64,000 nucleotides of DNA from Sediminibacter sp. Hel_I_10 (GTDB taxonomy: Bacteria; Bacteroidota; Bacteroidia; Flavobacteriales; Flavobacteriaceae). Under the pieces are notes generated by a model, which saw only the letters and a list, made by a program, of their open reading frames with translations, made no database searches and had not been told where the DNA came from. The DNA lies in contig NZ_JHZX01000001.1 of assembly GCF_000688335.1 (NCBI RefSeq), positions 2,666,001-2,730,000 on the forward strand, read 5' to 3'. Position numbers and translations under genes: made by a program. Positions 52,739 to 62,576 of this stretch are shown one piece after another; positions within the stretch are counted from its first letter, which is position 1, and each line of letters opens with the position of its first letter.

Positions 52739-54541
52739 TTAAAGTTTTTGAAGTGTTAGAGTGTCTGTTCCATCATCTCCGCTGATGTCTTGGATAACCA
52801 CTTGGGTGGCTGAAACAGAAATGACATCCCAATCATCATCGTTAAATTCTTCGAAGGGCATATCTGTGCCAAAATCTAATGCCATTTGATTGCCTCCATT
52901 TAGTACAGCCCAAGTACCGTTATTGGTATCAGAACCGTTTGAAGCAGACACAGTACTATCCATATTAAACACTAATTTATAACCTACGTAATCAGCGGTT
53001 TGGTCAATAGCATCTTCGGTATAAGATGCAACTATCCATAAGCCGTCTGTTAGTATAGTCTCTAAATCATCGTTTCCGTTGCCCCCATCAAAAGGATTTC
53101 TTTCAAACGTTAAAAAGTTTTCCGAGCTATCACCTCCGCTAATATCTTTTAATCTGATAATGTCATTTGTTACTTCGATTACGTCCCAATCATCAGCTAA
53201 CTCGTTAAGTGGGGTGGCTGTTCCGAAGTTTAAATTAAGGCCTAAATCTGTATCTTCCCCAGAAGAGATTGACCATGATCCATTAGTTAAACCGTTCATA
53301 TTAGTTGCAGTGGCTGTAAGGTTTGATGCAAAATTGAAAACATAGTTAGCAAAGTCTGCGGTTTCATCTGTATCATCAAAGAAATGCGTAACATACCAAT
53401 CTCCATTTGTTAATGCATTAGCCAGAGCAGTATCATCAACGTTTCCTCCTGATGTGCAATCACTTTCAAAACGTAATCTATCATCTCCTAATCTCAGATC
53501 TACTTTTGCTTCATTTTCATCTTCATCTTCATCCTCATCTTCTTGTTCTATTTCATGTAAGTTCCAAGTGTCGTTAAAATCTGGTAATCCTGTTACGTTT
53601 ATAACTACTGAAATATTATTAGCTGTTCCAAAGGTCTCCCATGACCCATTAAAGGTGCTTGTTCCTTGAGTAACTACTAGTGTTCCATCACTATTGAACT
53701 CAAATGTATATCCCACATAGCTGTCTTCAAGATCATCATCATTACGTTCAAGCTTATCAACGGTCCATTCAGCGCAATTAGTGAAAATATTCTCAAGGGC
53801 GTCGGTTGAGCAGTCATCACAATCATCATCATCAAAATCATTATCATCATCTTCATCACAGCTATCATCTGCCAGCTCAATAACATTTTCCAGCTCTTGA
53901 ATAGTATTAACGATTTGTGTTGTCTCATCAGCAAATATTACGGTAATAGGAAAATTAATTGTTACCGCTGCAAAGTCATTTAAATCATCAATAAAATCAT
54001 ACATATCATTATCGTTATTGATAGTTATAGCGTTTATTAAATCATTATTTATATCGAAAACGGAAGCAGTTATTGGATATTGAAAGTCAATACATTCTAT
54101 ATCGTCGTCATCTTCATTTTCGCCAACGCAGTCAACCGCAAGCGCTTCAAGCTCTTCATCGGAATTGATTGAAACTGTTGAGAAATCCGTAAGAACTACA
54201 GTAATAGGGTATGAAATGACTACGGAATCATCATCATCTTCAAACAAATCAATAATGTCTTCAATGTCTTCATAGTTAGAATCGTCATTTATTTCGAGCT
54301 CAATTCCATTAACTGTAACTGTAATAGGTAGTTGTACGCTTAAACAACTTGCATTATCTATAATATTATCACTAGAGCCATCGTTAGAGGCTATTCTGCT
54401 CATAAGATTAGCCACAGTTGAATTGGCTTCAACAGTTTCTTCAACAGGTGGATCAATTGCTAAATCGTCTTCAGTTCTACAGGAAGTCATAGTGAGTAAA
54501 ACTCCTATTATTAATAGTAAGATTGGTTTCAATGTTTTCAT
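52739..54541 (-). CDS. Large acidic lipoprotein with three lipocalin-like repeats
   Basis: The 600-residue protein has a lipobox (LLTMTSCRTEDD). Residues ~60-250 are very acidic and contain three related segments (LPITVTVNGIELEIND, YPITVVLTDFSTVSIN, FPITVIFADETTQIVN). Three beta-rich domains follow, starting at AEWTVDKLERND, GDWYVTHFFDD and GLWIVASYTED, each ending near a (D)ISGxD/G motif. The Asp/Glu stretches suggest calcium binding. It is divergent from the sigma/FecR/TonB-receptor genes and may be their regulated target or partner. Confidence 0.7.
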   Translation of the reverse strand: MKTLKPILLLIIGVLLTMTSCRTEDDLAIDPPVEETVEANSTVANLMSRIASNDGSSDNIIDNASCLSVQLPITVTVNGIELEINDDSNYEDIEDIIDLFEDDDDSVVISYPITVVLTDFSTVSINSDEELEALAVDCVGENEDDDDIECIDFQYPITASVFDINNDLINAITINNDNDMYDFIDDLNDFAAVTINFPITVIFADETTQIVNTIQELENVIELADDSCDEDDDNDFDDDDCDDCSTDALENIFTNCAEWTVDKLERNDDDLEDSYVGYTFEFNSDGTLVVTQGTSTFNGSWETFGTANNISVVINVTGLPDFNDTWNLHEIEQEDEDEDEDENEAKVDLRLGDDRLRFESDCTSGGNVDDTALANALTNGDWYVTHFFDDTDETADFANYVFNFASNLTATATNMNGLTNGSWSISSGEDTDLGLNLNFGTATPLNELADDWDVIEVTNDIIRLKDISGGDSSENFLTFERNPFDGGNGNDDLETILTDGLWIVASYTEDAIDQTADYVGYKLVFNMDSTVSASNGSDTNNGTWAVLNGGNQMALDFGTDMPFEEFNDDDWDVISVSATQVVIQDISGDDGTDTLTLQKL

Positions 54542-54697
54542 AATTAAATGGATTTTATTTCAATATTTAAGTACGTTTGTTAGTTGGCTTTAAAATAGCC
54601 TCTTTATATTGAAACAACTCATTAACTAAATGTCCCGAGAAAAAATAGATTTTTTTTTATTTATCTTTCTTTTCTGAAATCAAAAAACTAAAAGCCC

Positions 54698-55216
54698 TTG
54701 CCAAAATCATTGCACCAAGATATATGCGATAAAGTTCGCTTTTCAAAATTTTATGAGAAGTACGCGCAATCATTGAGCAATATTTTTTTTTATAAGTATG
54801 GCGAGCTTTTAAGCCCTTCTGATAAGGTGCAAGAAGCCTTTATAAAGCTATGGGAAAACTGTTCTAAAATAAAACCAGAGGCGGCTAAATCTTATTTATA
54901 CACCACGGCAAATAATATGATGCTTAACGAGGTTAAACATCAAAAAGTAGTATTGAAGTATCAACAGGTAAAACCAAAGGATTATACTAATGAGTCCCCT
55001 GAATTTATTTTACGCAAAAAAGAATTTCTTTACAAATTTGAGCGTGTTCTGTCGCAATTAAAAGAAGAAGAGAGGGTGGCATTTCTGCTTAACAAAGTAG
55101 ATGGTAAGACCCATAAGGAAGTTGCTGAAATTTTAGGTATCACAAAAAAGATCGCAGAGCATCGAATCTATGCGGCTTTTAATAAACTCAAAGATCAGCT
55201 TGAGGAACTTAATTGA
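54698..55216 (+). CDS. ECF RNA polymerase sigma factor
   Basis: This 172-residue protein has sigma region 2 (KFYEKYAQSLSNIFFYKYG, then DKVQEAFIKLWEN) and region 4 (LKEEERVAFLLNKVDGKTHKEVAEILGI, KKIAEHRIYAAFNKLKDQL). The only possible start is a TTG at 54698, since a TAA lies three codons upstream and no ATG occurs before residue 60. The weak start may keep levels low. The FecR-type anti-sigma and receptor genes follow on the same strand, forming a cell-surface signalling unit. Confidence 0.87.
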   Translation: MPKSLHQDICDKVRFSKFYEKYAQSLSNIFFYKYGELLSPSDKVQEAFIKLWENCSKIKPEAAKSYLYTTANNMMLNEVKHQKVVLKYQQVKPKDYTNESPEFILRKKEFLYKFERVLSQLKEEERVAFLLNKVDGKTHKEVAEILGITKKIAEHRIYAAFNKLKDQLEELN

Positions 55217-55271
55217 AAATAATTTTGGGACATTTACAATCTAAGTTGTTTTAAATATATAGAAGTATCTA

Positions 55272-56174
55272 ATGAACAAAGAGGATTTAGTAAAAAAGTG
55301 GTTAAATAATGATCTGTCAGAAACAGAGTCAAAGGCTTTTGATACGTTAGAAGATGCTGACCTATATAAAGAAATTATTGAGGAAGCTCAACGGTTTAAT
55401 GGTAATTATAATGCTAAAGTTGAGTCCTTTGATGCGTTAGAAAAGAAATTGTTTTCTCAAAAAGATACTTCTACAAATTGGCTAAAAATTGTTTCTAGTT
55501 TAGCTGCTATTTTGGTTATTGGTTTTGCCTTATTTACTTTAACAAATAAAGACGAGATTAGCTCGTTTAAGACCACTATAGCTCAAAACGAAACCATAAC
55601 ACTGCCTGATAATTCAACCGTTAATCTCAATGAGTTATCAGAGTTAGAATATGTTAGTTCTAATTGGGATAAAAACAGGTCTTTAGATTTAAAAGGGGAA
55701 GCTTTTTTTGATGTAGAAAAAGGAAAACGATTTGATGTTAATACAAAATTCGGAAAAGTCAGTGTTCTCGGTACAGAGTTTAATGTCTTATCTAGAGACA
55801 GCGTTTTTAGAGTATCGTGTTATGAGGGGTTGGTGCAAGTAACATATAACGATCGAGACGTTAAATTGCCTGCTGGCACAGAGTTTGTCTTGTCTTCTGG
55901 AAAAAGTTTAAAATCAAATATCACAATCACAGAACCCAACTGGCTTAAGAATATGAGTGTTTTTGAAAATGCATCTTTCGAAAAGGTTATTGAAGAATTA
56001 GAAATGCAATACAAGATTAAGGTGCAGTATCCATCTAATTTGAATATAAAATTTACAGGTGCTTTTGAACACGACAATCTTAAAAATGCTCTAGAATCTA
56101 TCTCAAAGCCTCTTAATTTGACCTATACAATTCAGAACACGAAAGAGGTTATTATTAGCAATGGACAAGACTAA
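55272..56174 (+). CDS. FecR-family anti-sigma factor
   Basis: The 300-residue protein has a short cytoplasmic N-terminal part, one membrane helix (about residues 71-90), a FecR domain (QNETITLPDNSTVNLNELSE, KGKRFDVNTKFGKVSVLGTEFNV) and a C-terminal DUF4974 domain (FENASFEKVIEELEMQY). It should hold the preceding sigma factor until the TonB receptor signals. Its end overlaps the receptor gene by 14 bases. Confidence 0.9.
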   Translation: MNKEDLVKKWLNNDLSETESKAFDTLEDADLYKEIIEEAQRFNGNYNAKVESFDALEKKLFSQKDTSTNWLKIVSSLAAILVIGFALFTLTNKDEISSFKTTIAQNETITLPDNSTVNLNELSELEYVSSNWDKNRSLDLKGEAFFDVEKGKRFDVNTKFGKVSVLGTEFNVLSRDSVFRVSCYEGLVQVTYNDRDVKLPAGTEFVLSSGKSLKSNITITEPNWLKNMSVFENASFEKVIEELEMQYKIKVQYPSNLNIKFTGAFEHDNLKNALESISKPLNLTYTIQNTKEVIISNGQD

Positions 56175-58665
56175 ATTTTATATATTTTTAGTCTTGTGCT
56201 TTTTTCAATTATCTAAGTCACAAGCACAAAATTCAGATCAAAAAGTGCCACTTTCTGAGGTGCTCGAGCAAATTACAAAGAGGCATTCTATTACCTTTAA
56301 TTATGAGAGTAGCCTCTTAAAAGATATTTCCGTAGTACCTATATCACAAAATTTAGAATTGCATTCAAAAATTGAGATACTAGAAGAACAAACAGGTTTC
56401 GTTTTTGAGAAAGTTAGCGATTTGGTGTATACCATTTCTAAAACAATGAGATTGTGTGGCTACATTAAAGATTCGGAATCACAACAACCTCTTGTTGGCG
56501 CCGCTATTGCTACTAAGAATGCTTATGCGATAACTAGTGAAACAGGTTTTTTTGAAATTGAGTTGAAATCTTTAAACGATTTAATAAGTATTAGTCATAT
56601 CGGATTTAAGACTATTGTGCGACAAGTAAAATATTTCGGTTTAGACGATTGCGAAACAATAACAATGCAAGTTCAACAAGAGCTCATAGCGCCAGTACTC
56701 ATTGAAGCTTATCTTGTTCGTGGTATTGATAAAAGGCAGGATTGGTCAACTTCAATCGACTACAAACGATTTACACTTTTACCCGGCCTTATTGAATCTG
56801 ATGTGCTACAAACTGTTCAAGCCTTGCCAGGTATTTTAAGTGTTGATGAAACGGTGTCGAACATCAACATAAGAGGTGGTTCTCACGATCAGAATTTGAT
56901 GCTTTGGGATGATATCAAAATGTATCAAACAGGTCACTTTTTTGGTCTTATCTCCAGTTTTAATCCTCTAATGACACAAACAGCTAATGTCATCAACAAT
57001 GGTTCAGATGTTTCTTTATCCGATGGTATTTCTGGAACAATTCACATGCAGACTGATAAACAGATTGATTCAAAATTTAATGGTGTTTTTGGACTTAATT
57101 TTTTAAATGCCGAATTATTTTCAAATATCCCAATAGGCAACAAAATGTCTCTTCAGGTTGCATCAAGGAAGTCTTTAGATGATTTGGTCAGAACGCCAAC
57201 TTATGATGTTTATTTTGATAGAGTGACTCAAGATACAGAGGCTGAAAATAATGTGTCTAATGTTACCAATTCTAACCAAGAATTCAATTTTCATGATGCC
57301 TCCTTAAGATGGTTGTATCAACCAAATGAAAAAGATCTTATTAGATTAAACGTTATTCTAATTAATAACGATTTGGGTTTTAATGAAACTGCTGATGTTA
57401 ACGGAGCATCAAGAACCAGACGTAGCAATATCTCTCAAAAAAGCCTTGGTTTTGGACTTAATTACAAAAAGCATTGGAACGAGAGGCTTTCTTCAACGAT
57501 CAATATTTACAATAGCGAATATAAACTTGAAGCATTAAACGCAGATGTATTAAGTAATCAATTACAATTACAAGAAAATGTTGTTTCAGAAACAAGTATT
57601 AAATTAAATAATCTTTATGAACAAAACCAATGGCGTTTTAACCTCGGTTATCAGTTTACAGAAACAGAAGTTATTAACCTAAATGATATTGATTTACCTC
57701 GATTTGTAAGAAGAGACGAAGAAATATTAAGAGAACATAGTGCTTTTGGTCAGGCTTGGTACAACAACTCAACTATTGATCTCTCCATTAGAGGCGGAGT
57801 GAGAACAAATTACTTAACACGGTTTGATAAATTAATTATTGAACCTAGATTAAGTATAAGAAAATCAATTGGAGACGATATTGATATTGAAGCACAAGGT
57901 GAATTTAAGCATCAGAGTACGTCGCAAATCGTTAATTTTCAAAATGATTTTTTAGGTATTGAGAAAAGACGTTGGCAATTAACGGATAATGATGACATTC
58001 CCGTGATTCAAAGTAAACAAGCTTCACTTGGAGTTATGTATAAAAATAGGGGTTGGTTGCTAGATGCCAAAGCTTATTTTAAAACCGTGGCTGGTATAAC
58101 AACCCAAAGTCAAAGTTTTACAACAAAATATGAATTTGCGAAAGAAGAAGGGGATTATGATGCTAGTGGTTTTGAGTTTTTGTGTAGAAAGAGGTTTGGT
58201 GATTTTAACAGTTGGTTAAGTTATTCTTATATAAACAATAATTATACTTTTGAAACACTTGAAGAGATAAAGTTTCCTAGCAATTTTGATATTACGCATT
58301 CAGTTACTCTAGGCACAACCTTTAGTAATGAATTTTGGAATATTTCAGCAGGATTAAACTATAGAACAGGAAAGCCTACTTCAGTTGCTTTAGATGGTAA
58401 TGAAATTGTAGATAATGGCGTAAATTTTGACAAAGCTAATAATGAAAGGCTACAGGATTACTTGAGAGTAGATGCATCTGCTATTTATAAATTCAAAATT
58501 AGTAAAGCCTTCAGATCAGAAATTGGAGCTTCCGTTTGGAACATATCAAATAAAGAAAATGCCATTAACAATTATTATAGGGTCAATGAGGGTGGGTCGG
58601 TAAATAGGTTTTCAAGATTTTCTCTAGGCTTGACAACTAATGTTGTCATAAGATTGTATTTTTAA
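56161..58665 (+). CDS. TonB-dependent receptor with STN signalling domain
   Basis: This 834-residue outer-membrane receptor has a signal peptide (1-22), an STN domain (~25-95, VPLSEVLEQITKRHSITFNY), a carboxypeptidase-regulatory-like domain (~97-180), a plug (~190-300, LQTVQALPGILSVDETVSNINIRGG) and a 22-strand barrel ending in Phe. The STN domain contacts FecR-type anti-sigma factors, matching the two upstream genes. No SusD gene is beside it; the divergent lipoproteins may take the role of a surface partner. Ligand is unknown. Confidence 0.88.
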   Translation: MDKTKFYIFLVLCFFQLSKSQAQNSDQKVPLSEVLEQITKRHSITFNYESSLLKDISVVPISQNLELHSKIEILEEQTGFVFEKVSDLVYTISKTMRLCGYIKDSESQQPLVGAAIATKNAYAITSETGFFEIELKSLNDLISISHIGFKTIVRQVKYFGLDDCETITMQVQQELIAPVLIEAYLVRGIDKRQDWSTSIDYKRFTLLPGLIESDVLQTVQALPGILSVDETVSNINIRGGSHDQNLMLWDDIKMYQTGHFFGLISSFNPLMTQTANVINNGSDVSLSDGISGTIHMQTDKQIDSKFNGVFGLNFLNAELFSNIPIGNKMSLQVASRKSLDDLVRTPTYDVYFDRVTQDTEAENNVSNVTNSNQEFNFHDASLRWLYQPNEKDLIRLNVILINNDLGFNETADVNGASRTRRSNISQKSLGFGLNYKKHWNERLSSTINIYNSEYKLEALNADVLSNQLQLQENVVSETSIKLNNLYEQNQWRFNLGYQFTETEVINLNDIDLPRFVRRDEEILREHSAFGQAWYNNSTIDLSIRGGVRTNYLTRFDKLIIEPRLSIRKSIGDDIDIEAQGEFKHQSTSQIVNFQNDFLGIEKRRWQLTDNDDIPVIQSKQASLGVMYKNRGWLLDAKAYFKTVAGITTQSQSFTTKYEFAKEEGDYDASGFEFLCRKRFGDFNSWLSYSYINNNYTFETLEEIKFPSNFDITHSVTLGTTFSNEFWNISAGLNYRTGKPTSVALDGNEIVDNGVNFDKANNERLQDYLRVDASAIYKFKISKAFRSEIGASVWNISNKENAINNYYRVNEGGSVNRFSRFSLGLTTNVVIRLYF

Positions 58666-58816
58666 TCATAATCTAAAGATAGGTCTTATAATATATCACC
58701 TTCTTAAATCGTTTCGGTCAACTATCTAGAGCGCATTTCTTCCAATTTAGAGTAGGGTTTTATAACAAAAAGCGATATTAAAAAAAAAATTACTTGCATG
58801 TTCACATTTTAAAAAC

Positions 58817-58850
58817 CAAAAAACCCAATCTTTTACAGATTGGGTTTTTT
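58817..58850 (-). terminator. Terminator downstream of tRNA-Phe
   Basis: AAAAACCCAATCT and AGATTGGGTTTTTT pair around TTTTAC-type loop bases. It lies just 3' of the tRNA on the minus strand; the symmetric A/T tails allow use from both sides, including for the receptor gene. Confidence 0.85.
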
Positions 58851-58851
58851 C

Positions 58852-58927
58852 TGGTGGTGCCTCCAGGAATCGAACCAGGGACACAAGGATTTTCAGTCCT
58901 TTGCTCTACCAACTGAGCTAAGGCACC
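58852..58927 (-). tRNA. tRNA-Phe (GAA)
   Basis: On the minus strand the cloverleaf is complete: acceptor GGTGCCT/AGGCACC, D-arm GCTC-AGTTGGTA-GAGC, anticodon arm AAGGA-CTGAAAA-TCCTT with anticodon GAA, variable GTGTC, T-arm CCTGG-TTCGATT-CCTGG, discriminator A. The CCA end is encoded (58852-58854). Confidence 0.95.
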
Positions 58928-58947
58928 AGTCGTTTAAAACGAGAGTG

Positions 58948-58977
58948 CAAATATATATGCATTTTTATTATTCACAA
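58948..58977 (-). promoter_or_regulatory. Bacteroidota-type promoter of tRNA-Phe
   Basis: On the minus strand TTG (58975-58977) is followed after 19 bases by TATATTTG (58948-58955), an exact match to the Bacteroidota -33/-7 consensus. The tRNA begins 20 bases further on. Confidence 0.75.
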
Positions 58978-59111
58978 AAGAAATCTAAAAAATTATCAAT
59001 AGGTTTTTTTGCTGCTCTTTTGAGGCTTTCATCTTCAATATGTTATAATTTGGTTAACGCACTAGCCATTATAAATTGTGGTTTTGTAGTTTTAACCCTT
59101 TCCTAAAGGAT

Positions 59112-59837
59112 ATGAACCTAGTAATTGACGTTGGTAATACAAATGTAAAGTTGGCCGTTTTTGAAAACGCCAAAATGCTAGATCGCATCATTTCTTCTGA
59201 AAGAGAGCTCCTTGAGACCCTTGACGCATTATATTCGAAATATCCTACTATAGAAGCAGGCATTGTATCTGCTGTGGGGCGTTTTGAGAATCAGCAGCTG
59301 TTATCATTACAAAAGAATGTTCATATTTTAGAATTGACCCACAATTTAAAGTTTCCTTTTAAAAATAATTACGCTACTCCCAAGACTTTAGGTGTAGACC
59401 GCATTGCATTGGTTGCAGCGGCCGTTTATCAATATCCACAAACAAATGTGCTTGTTATAGATGCGGGCACTTGCATTACCTACGACTTTGTAGATGCTCA
59501 ATCGGTATATCAAGGAGGCGCGATCTCACCGGGCTTGAGTTTACGTTATAAGGCTTTACACGATTATACAGAAAAGCTTCCGTTGTTGTCTATAGCTTAT
59601 CCAAAAGGCCTTATAGGCAATTCTACCCAAGAGTCCATTCATTCAGGAGTAGTGTTTGGGGTGGTTAACGAGTTGAAAGGCTTGGTCAGTCAGTATCGGC
59701 AAAAATATCCTGATTTAACAGTTATTTTAACAGGCGGTGATTCTGAACTCTTGTCTAACCAATTAAAAAATGGCATATTTGCCAACTCAAATTTTCTTCT
59801 AGAAGGTTTGAATTTTTTACTAGAATATAATTCATAA
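59112..59837 (+). CDS. coaX: Type III pantothenate kinase
   Basis: The start at 59112 (MNLVIDVGNTNVKLAVFE) places the ATP-binding DxGNT motif at the N-terminus as usual; an upstream in-frame ATG at 59076 would overlap the short gap after the tRNA. Further motifs are TLGVDRIALVAAA, VIDAGTCITYDFVD, GGAISPGLSLRYKAL and ILTGGDSELL. The 241-residue enzyme starts coenzyme A synthesis. The next gene begins 2 bases after its stop. Confidence 0.93.
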   Translation: MNLVIDVGNTNVKLAVFENAKMLDRIISSERELLETLDALYSKYPTIEAGIVSAVGRFENQQLLSLQKNVHILELTHNLKFPFKNNYATPKTLGVDRIALVAAAVYQYPQTNVLVIDAGTCITYDFVDAQSVYQGGAISPGLSLRYKALHDYTEKLPLLSIAYPKGLIGNSTQESIHSGVVFGVVNELKGLVSQYRQKYPDLTVILTGGDSELLSNQLKNGIFANSNFLLEGLNFLLEYNS

Positions 59838-59839
59838 TA

Positions 59840-61153
59840 ATGATAAAAAAACTTGTATTAGTTTTAATTGCCTGTTTTGCGTTACAATCTTACGCTCAGG
59901 AAGGAACAGCTTCACCATACTCCTTTTACGGTATTGGTAGTTTGAAAGCTAAAGGGACGGTAGAAAATCGAAGTATGGGTGGCTTGAGCATTTATACAGA
60001 TAGTATACATGTAAATCTTAGAAATCCCGCATCTTATGCGTCTCCAAATCTTAAACTCTATAATGAGAAAAACAGACCTGTGAAATTTACTGTAGGCGGA
60101 AGTTACAATAGCTCTACATTAAAAGCAGACTCTGGAGAGGCAGAGGTTAGCGCGACTACTTTTGATTATTTGGCCTTATCCATGCCCTTGGGAAAAGACT
60201 TTGGTTTTGGTTTTGGATTATTGCCTTACACAGCAGTGGGCTATAAAATAGAGGATTTTGAGGGAGACGATATTGTTAATAGATATCGTGGTGAAGGTGG
60301 TGTTAATCGGGCATATTTAGGTTTAGGATACCGATTAACAGATAAGCTGAGCTTAGGTGTTGATGTCAGTTATAACTTCGGAAATATTCAAAATAGTGCC
60401 ATAGAATTTGTTTATGATGAAATTGAAGGCGAAGATAACCAACTCGTGCAATATCAATCTAGAGAGAATAATCGATCAGATTTAAGCGGGTTAAATGTAA
60501 ATATAGGTCTGACGTATCACAGTATGATTACTGAAAAATTAGAGCTACAGGCAGGGCTTACGTATACCCCACAAAGTACAATTGCTTCAAAAAATCAACG
60601 CTCCTTCTCTACGATAGTGATAAACGGTAATTCTGGACAAGAATTTGTTGTAAATACTTTTGACGTGGAATTGGATGAACTTCAAGAAACAGATTTAACT
60701 TTACCTTCGAGACTAGCCATTGGTGGAGGGATAGGACAACCTAGAAAATGGTTTGCAGGTTTAGAGTATACGTTACAAAATACCAGCAAATTCTCAAACC
60801 CCATAATTTCAACAAATAGTACTAATTTTGTAAATGCCTCTGGACTGTCGTTAGGTGGTTTTTATACTCCTGATTATAATTCTTTTTCTAGCTATTGGAA
60901 GCGTGTGACTTACAGGGCCGGGATGTATTATGAGAACACAGGTTTAGAGATCAAAAATGAAGTCATTAATGAGTTTGGCATGTCTTTTGGAGTAGGATTG
61001 CCAGTAGGAGGGATGTTCTCTAATGCTAACCTAGGAGCTGAGATTGGAAGACGAGGAACTAGAGAACAAAATCTAATACTTGAGAATTTTTTCAATTTCC
61101 GAATAAGTTTGTCTTTAAATGACAGATGGTTTGAAAAATTAAAATATAACTAA
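59840..61153 (+). CDS. FadL-like outer membrane protein
   Basis: The 437-residue protein has a signal peptide (MIKKLVLVLIACFALQSYAQ) and a beta-barrel. YSFYGIGSLKAKGTVENRSMGGLSI and the NPASYAS motif are typical of the FadL/OmpP1-like group of Bacteroidota. It probably forms an outer-membrane channel for hydrophobic or small molecules. It starts 2 bases after coaX and is followed after 16 bases by a TPR gene, so the genes look co-transcribed. Confidence 0.75.
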   Translation: MIKKLVLVLIACFALQSYAQEGTASPYSFYGIGSLKAKGTVENRSMGGLSIYTDSIHVNLRNPASYASPNLKLYNEKNRPVKFTVGGSYNSSTLKADSGEAEVSATTFDYLALSMPLGKDFGFGFGLLPYTAVGYKIEDFEGDDIVNRYRGEGGVNRAYLGLGYRLTDKLSLGVDVSYNFGNIQNSAIEFVYDEIEGEDNQLVQYQSRENNRSDLSGLNVNIGLTYHSMITEKLELQAGLTYTPQSTIASKNQRSFSTIVINGNSGQEFVVNTFDVELDELQETDLTLPSRLAIGGGIGQPRKWFAGLEYTLQNTSKFSNPIISTNSTNFVNASGLSLGGFYTPDYNSFSSYWKRVTYRAGMYYENTGLEIKNEVINEFGMSFGVGLPVGGMFSNANLGAEIGRRGTREQNLILENFFNFRISLSLNDRWFEKLKYN

Positions 61154-61169
61154 CGTAAATTAAAACAAG

Positions 61170-62558
61170 ATGAAAATGAGAGTACCAGTAGTCATAGCAG
61201 CCTTGCTTGTAGCAACTAACTTTAGTTTTGCACAACAAAATGAAGATTGTATGCTAAACTTGACCTTGTTCAGTGATTATTATAAGAGCAAGAAATATGA
61301 TGAGGCATACACGCCTTGGAAAAAATTAAGAACAGAGTGTCCACCAAAATTTAATCTTGCTCCGTATAAATATGGGGAAAAGGTTCTAGAGCATAAAATT
61401 GATAATTCTTCAGGAGAAGAGAAGAAGGGATATATAAATGAATATATGGCCCTGTTGGATGATGGTAATGTCAACTTTCAAAAAGACTATCCTCTTGGAG
61501 AGGTTTTTGAAAAGAAGGGCGTCATGATGTATGATAACCAGGAGATTTTGGGTAAAACCGATATGGATATCTATAATACATTTGATAAGGCCTACACTCA
61601 AGATCCAGATAATTTTACGAGTACTAAAGGGCTTTATGTGTATTTCACAAAAACAGTGGATTTATTCAAGGCAAACCAATTTGAATTGCAACAAGTGTTT
61701 GATAAATATGATGATATTTCTGAGCAGTTGATAAAATTGAACGAGCAATTTACTGTTTCTGTAAATAAATTTGTTGAAAAAGAAGAGGCAGGTCAGACTT
61801 TAACTAGTAAAGAAGATAAGTACAAAACATATTACTTTGCCAAAATTGAAGCCAATGATAAAATTTCAGGAAGTTTAGATAGTTATTTAGGGCAATTGGC
61901 AAATTGCGAAAATCTTATTCCGCTTTACGAAAAGCAGTTTGAAGAAAAAGGTACAGATCCTGTTTGGCTAAAAAGAGCCGTAAGTAGAATGTATAATAAG
62001 GAGTGTATTGACGATCCATTATATATTAAGTTAGTTAAAGCTTATGATGCGGCATCACCTTCTGCAGATACCAAATATTTCTTGGCAACCACGTTGTTCA
62101 AGCAAGGTAAAGATAAAGAGGGAGAGCAATACTTAAAAGAGTCTTATGACCTTGAGACAGATAAGCTTAAAAAGGCAAGATTGGCCAAGCGTATTGCAAA
62201 TACCTTTAAGAGCAAAGGTAGCTATGGTACGGCTAGAAATTATTACAGAGAGGCTTTGAAAATGAATCCTTCTGACGGTACGCCTCACTTATACATCGCA
62301 GCTATGTATGCGAAAAGTGCAAACAGTTGTGGCGATACTAACTTTAATAAAAGAGCGGTATTCTGGTATGCAGCACAAGAGGCTAGAAAAGCAGGTCAGG
62401 TTGATCCTAACTTGAAATCTAATGCGGCTCAAGCTGCTGCATCTTATGAGGCTAATGCACCTACTCGAAGTGAGATATTTACAGAAGGCAATGGTGGCAA
62501 ATCGATTTCAATTGGTTGCTGGATTGGCGGTAGTGTTACTGTGCCAAATGTTGATTAA
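61170..62558 (+). CDS. Exported TPR-repeat protein
   Basis: This 462-residue protein has a signal peptide (MRVPVVIAALLVATNFSFAQ) and TPR-like helical repeats, clearest at ~285-400 (YFLATTLFKQGKDKEGEQYL, ANTFKSKGSYGTARNYYREA, TPHLYIAAMYAKSAN). It is likely a periplasmic scaffold. Position between a barrel protein and an LptC-like gene suggests a role in envelope assembly, but this is inference only. Confidence 0.75.
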   Translation: MKMRVPVVIAALLVATNFSFAQQNEDCMLNLTLFSDYYKSKKYDEAYTPWKKLRTECPPKFNLAPYKYGEKVLEHKIDNSSGEEKKGYINEYMALLDDGNVNFQKDYPLGEVFEKKGVMMYDNQEILGKTDMDIYNTFDKAYTQDPDNFTSTKGLYVYFTKTVDLFKANQFELQQVFDKYDDISEQLIKLNEQFTVSVNKFVEKEEAGQTLTSKEDKYKTYYFAKIEANDKISGSLDSYLGQLANCENLIPLYEKQFEEKGTDPVWLKRAVSRMYNKECIDDPLYIKLVKAYDAASPSADTKYFLATTLFKQGKDKEGEQYLKESYDLETDKLKKARLAKRIANTFKSKGSYGTARNYYREALKMNPSDGTPHLYIAAMYAKSANSCGDTNFNKRAVFWYAAQEARKAGQVDPNLKSNAAQAAASYEANAPTRSEIFTEGNGGKSISIGCWIGGSVTVPNVD

Positions 62559-62576
62559 ATTTTGTAAATAACATAA

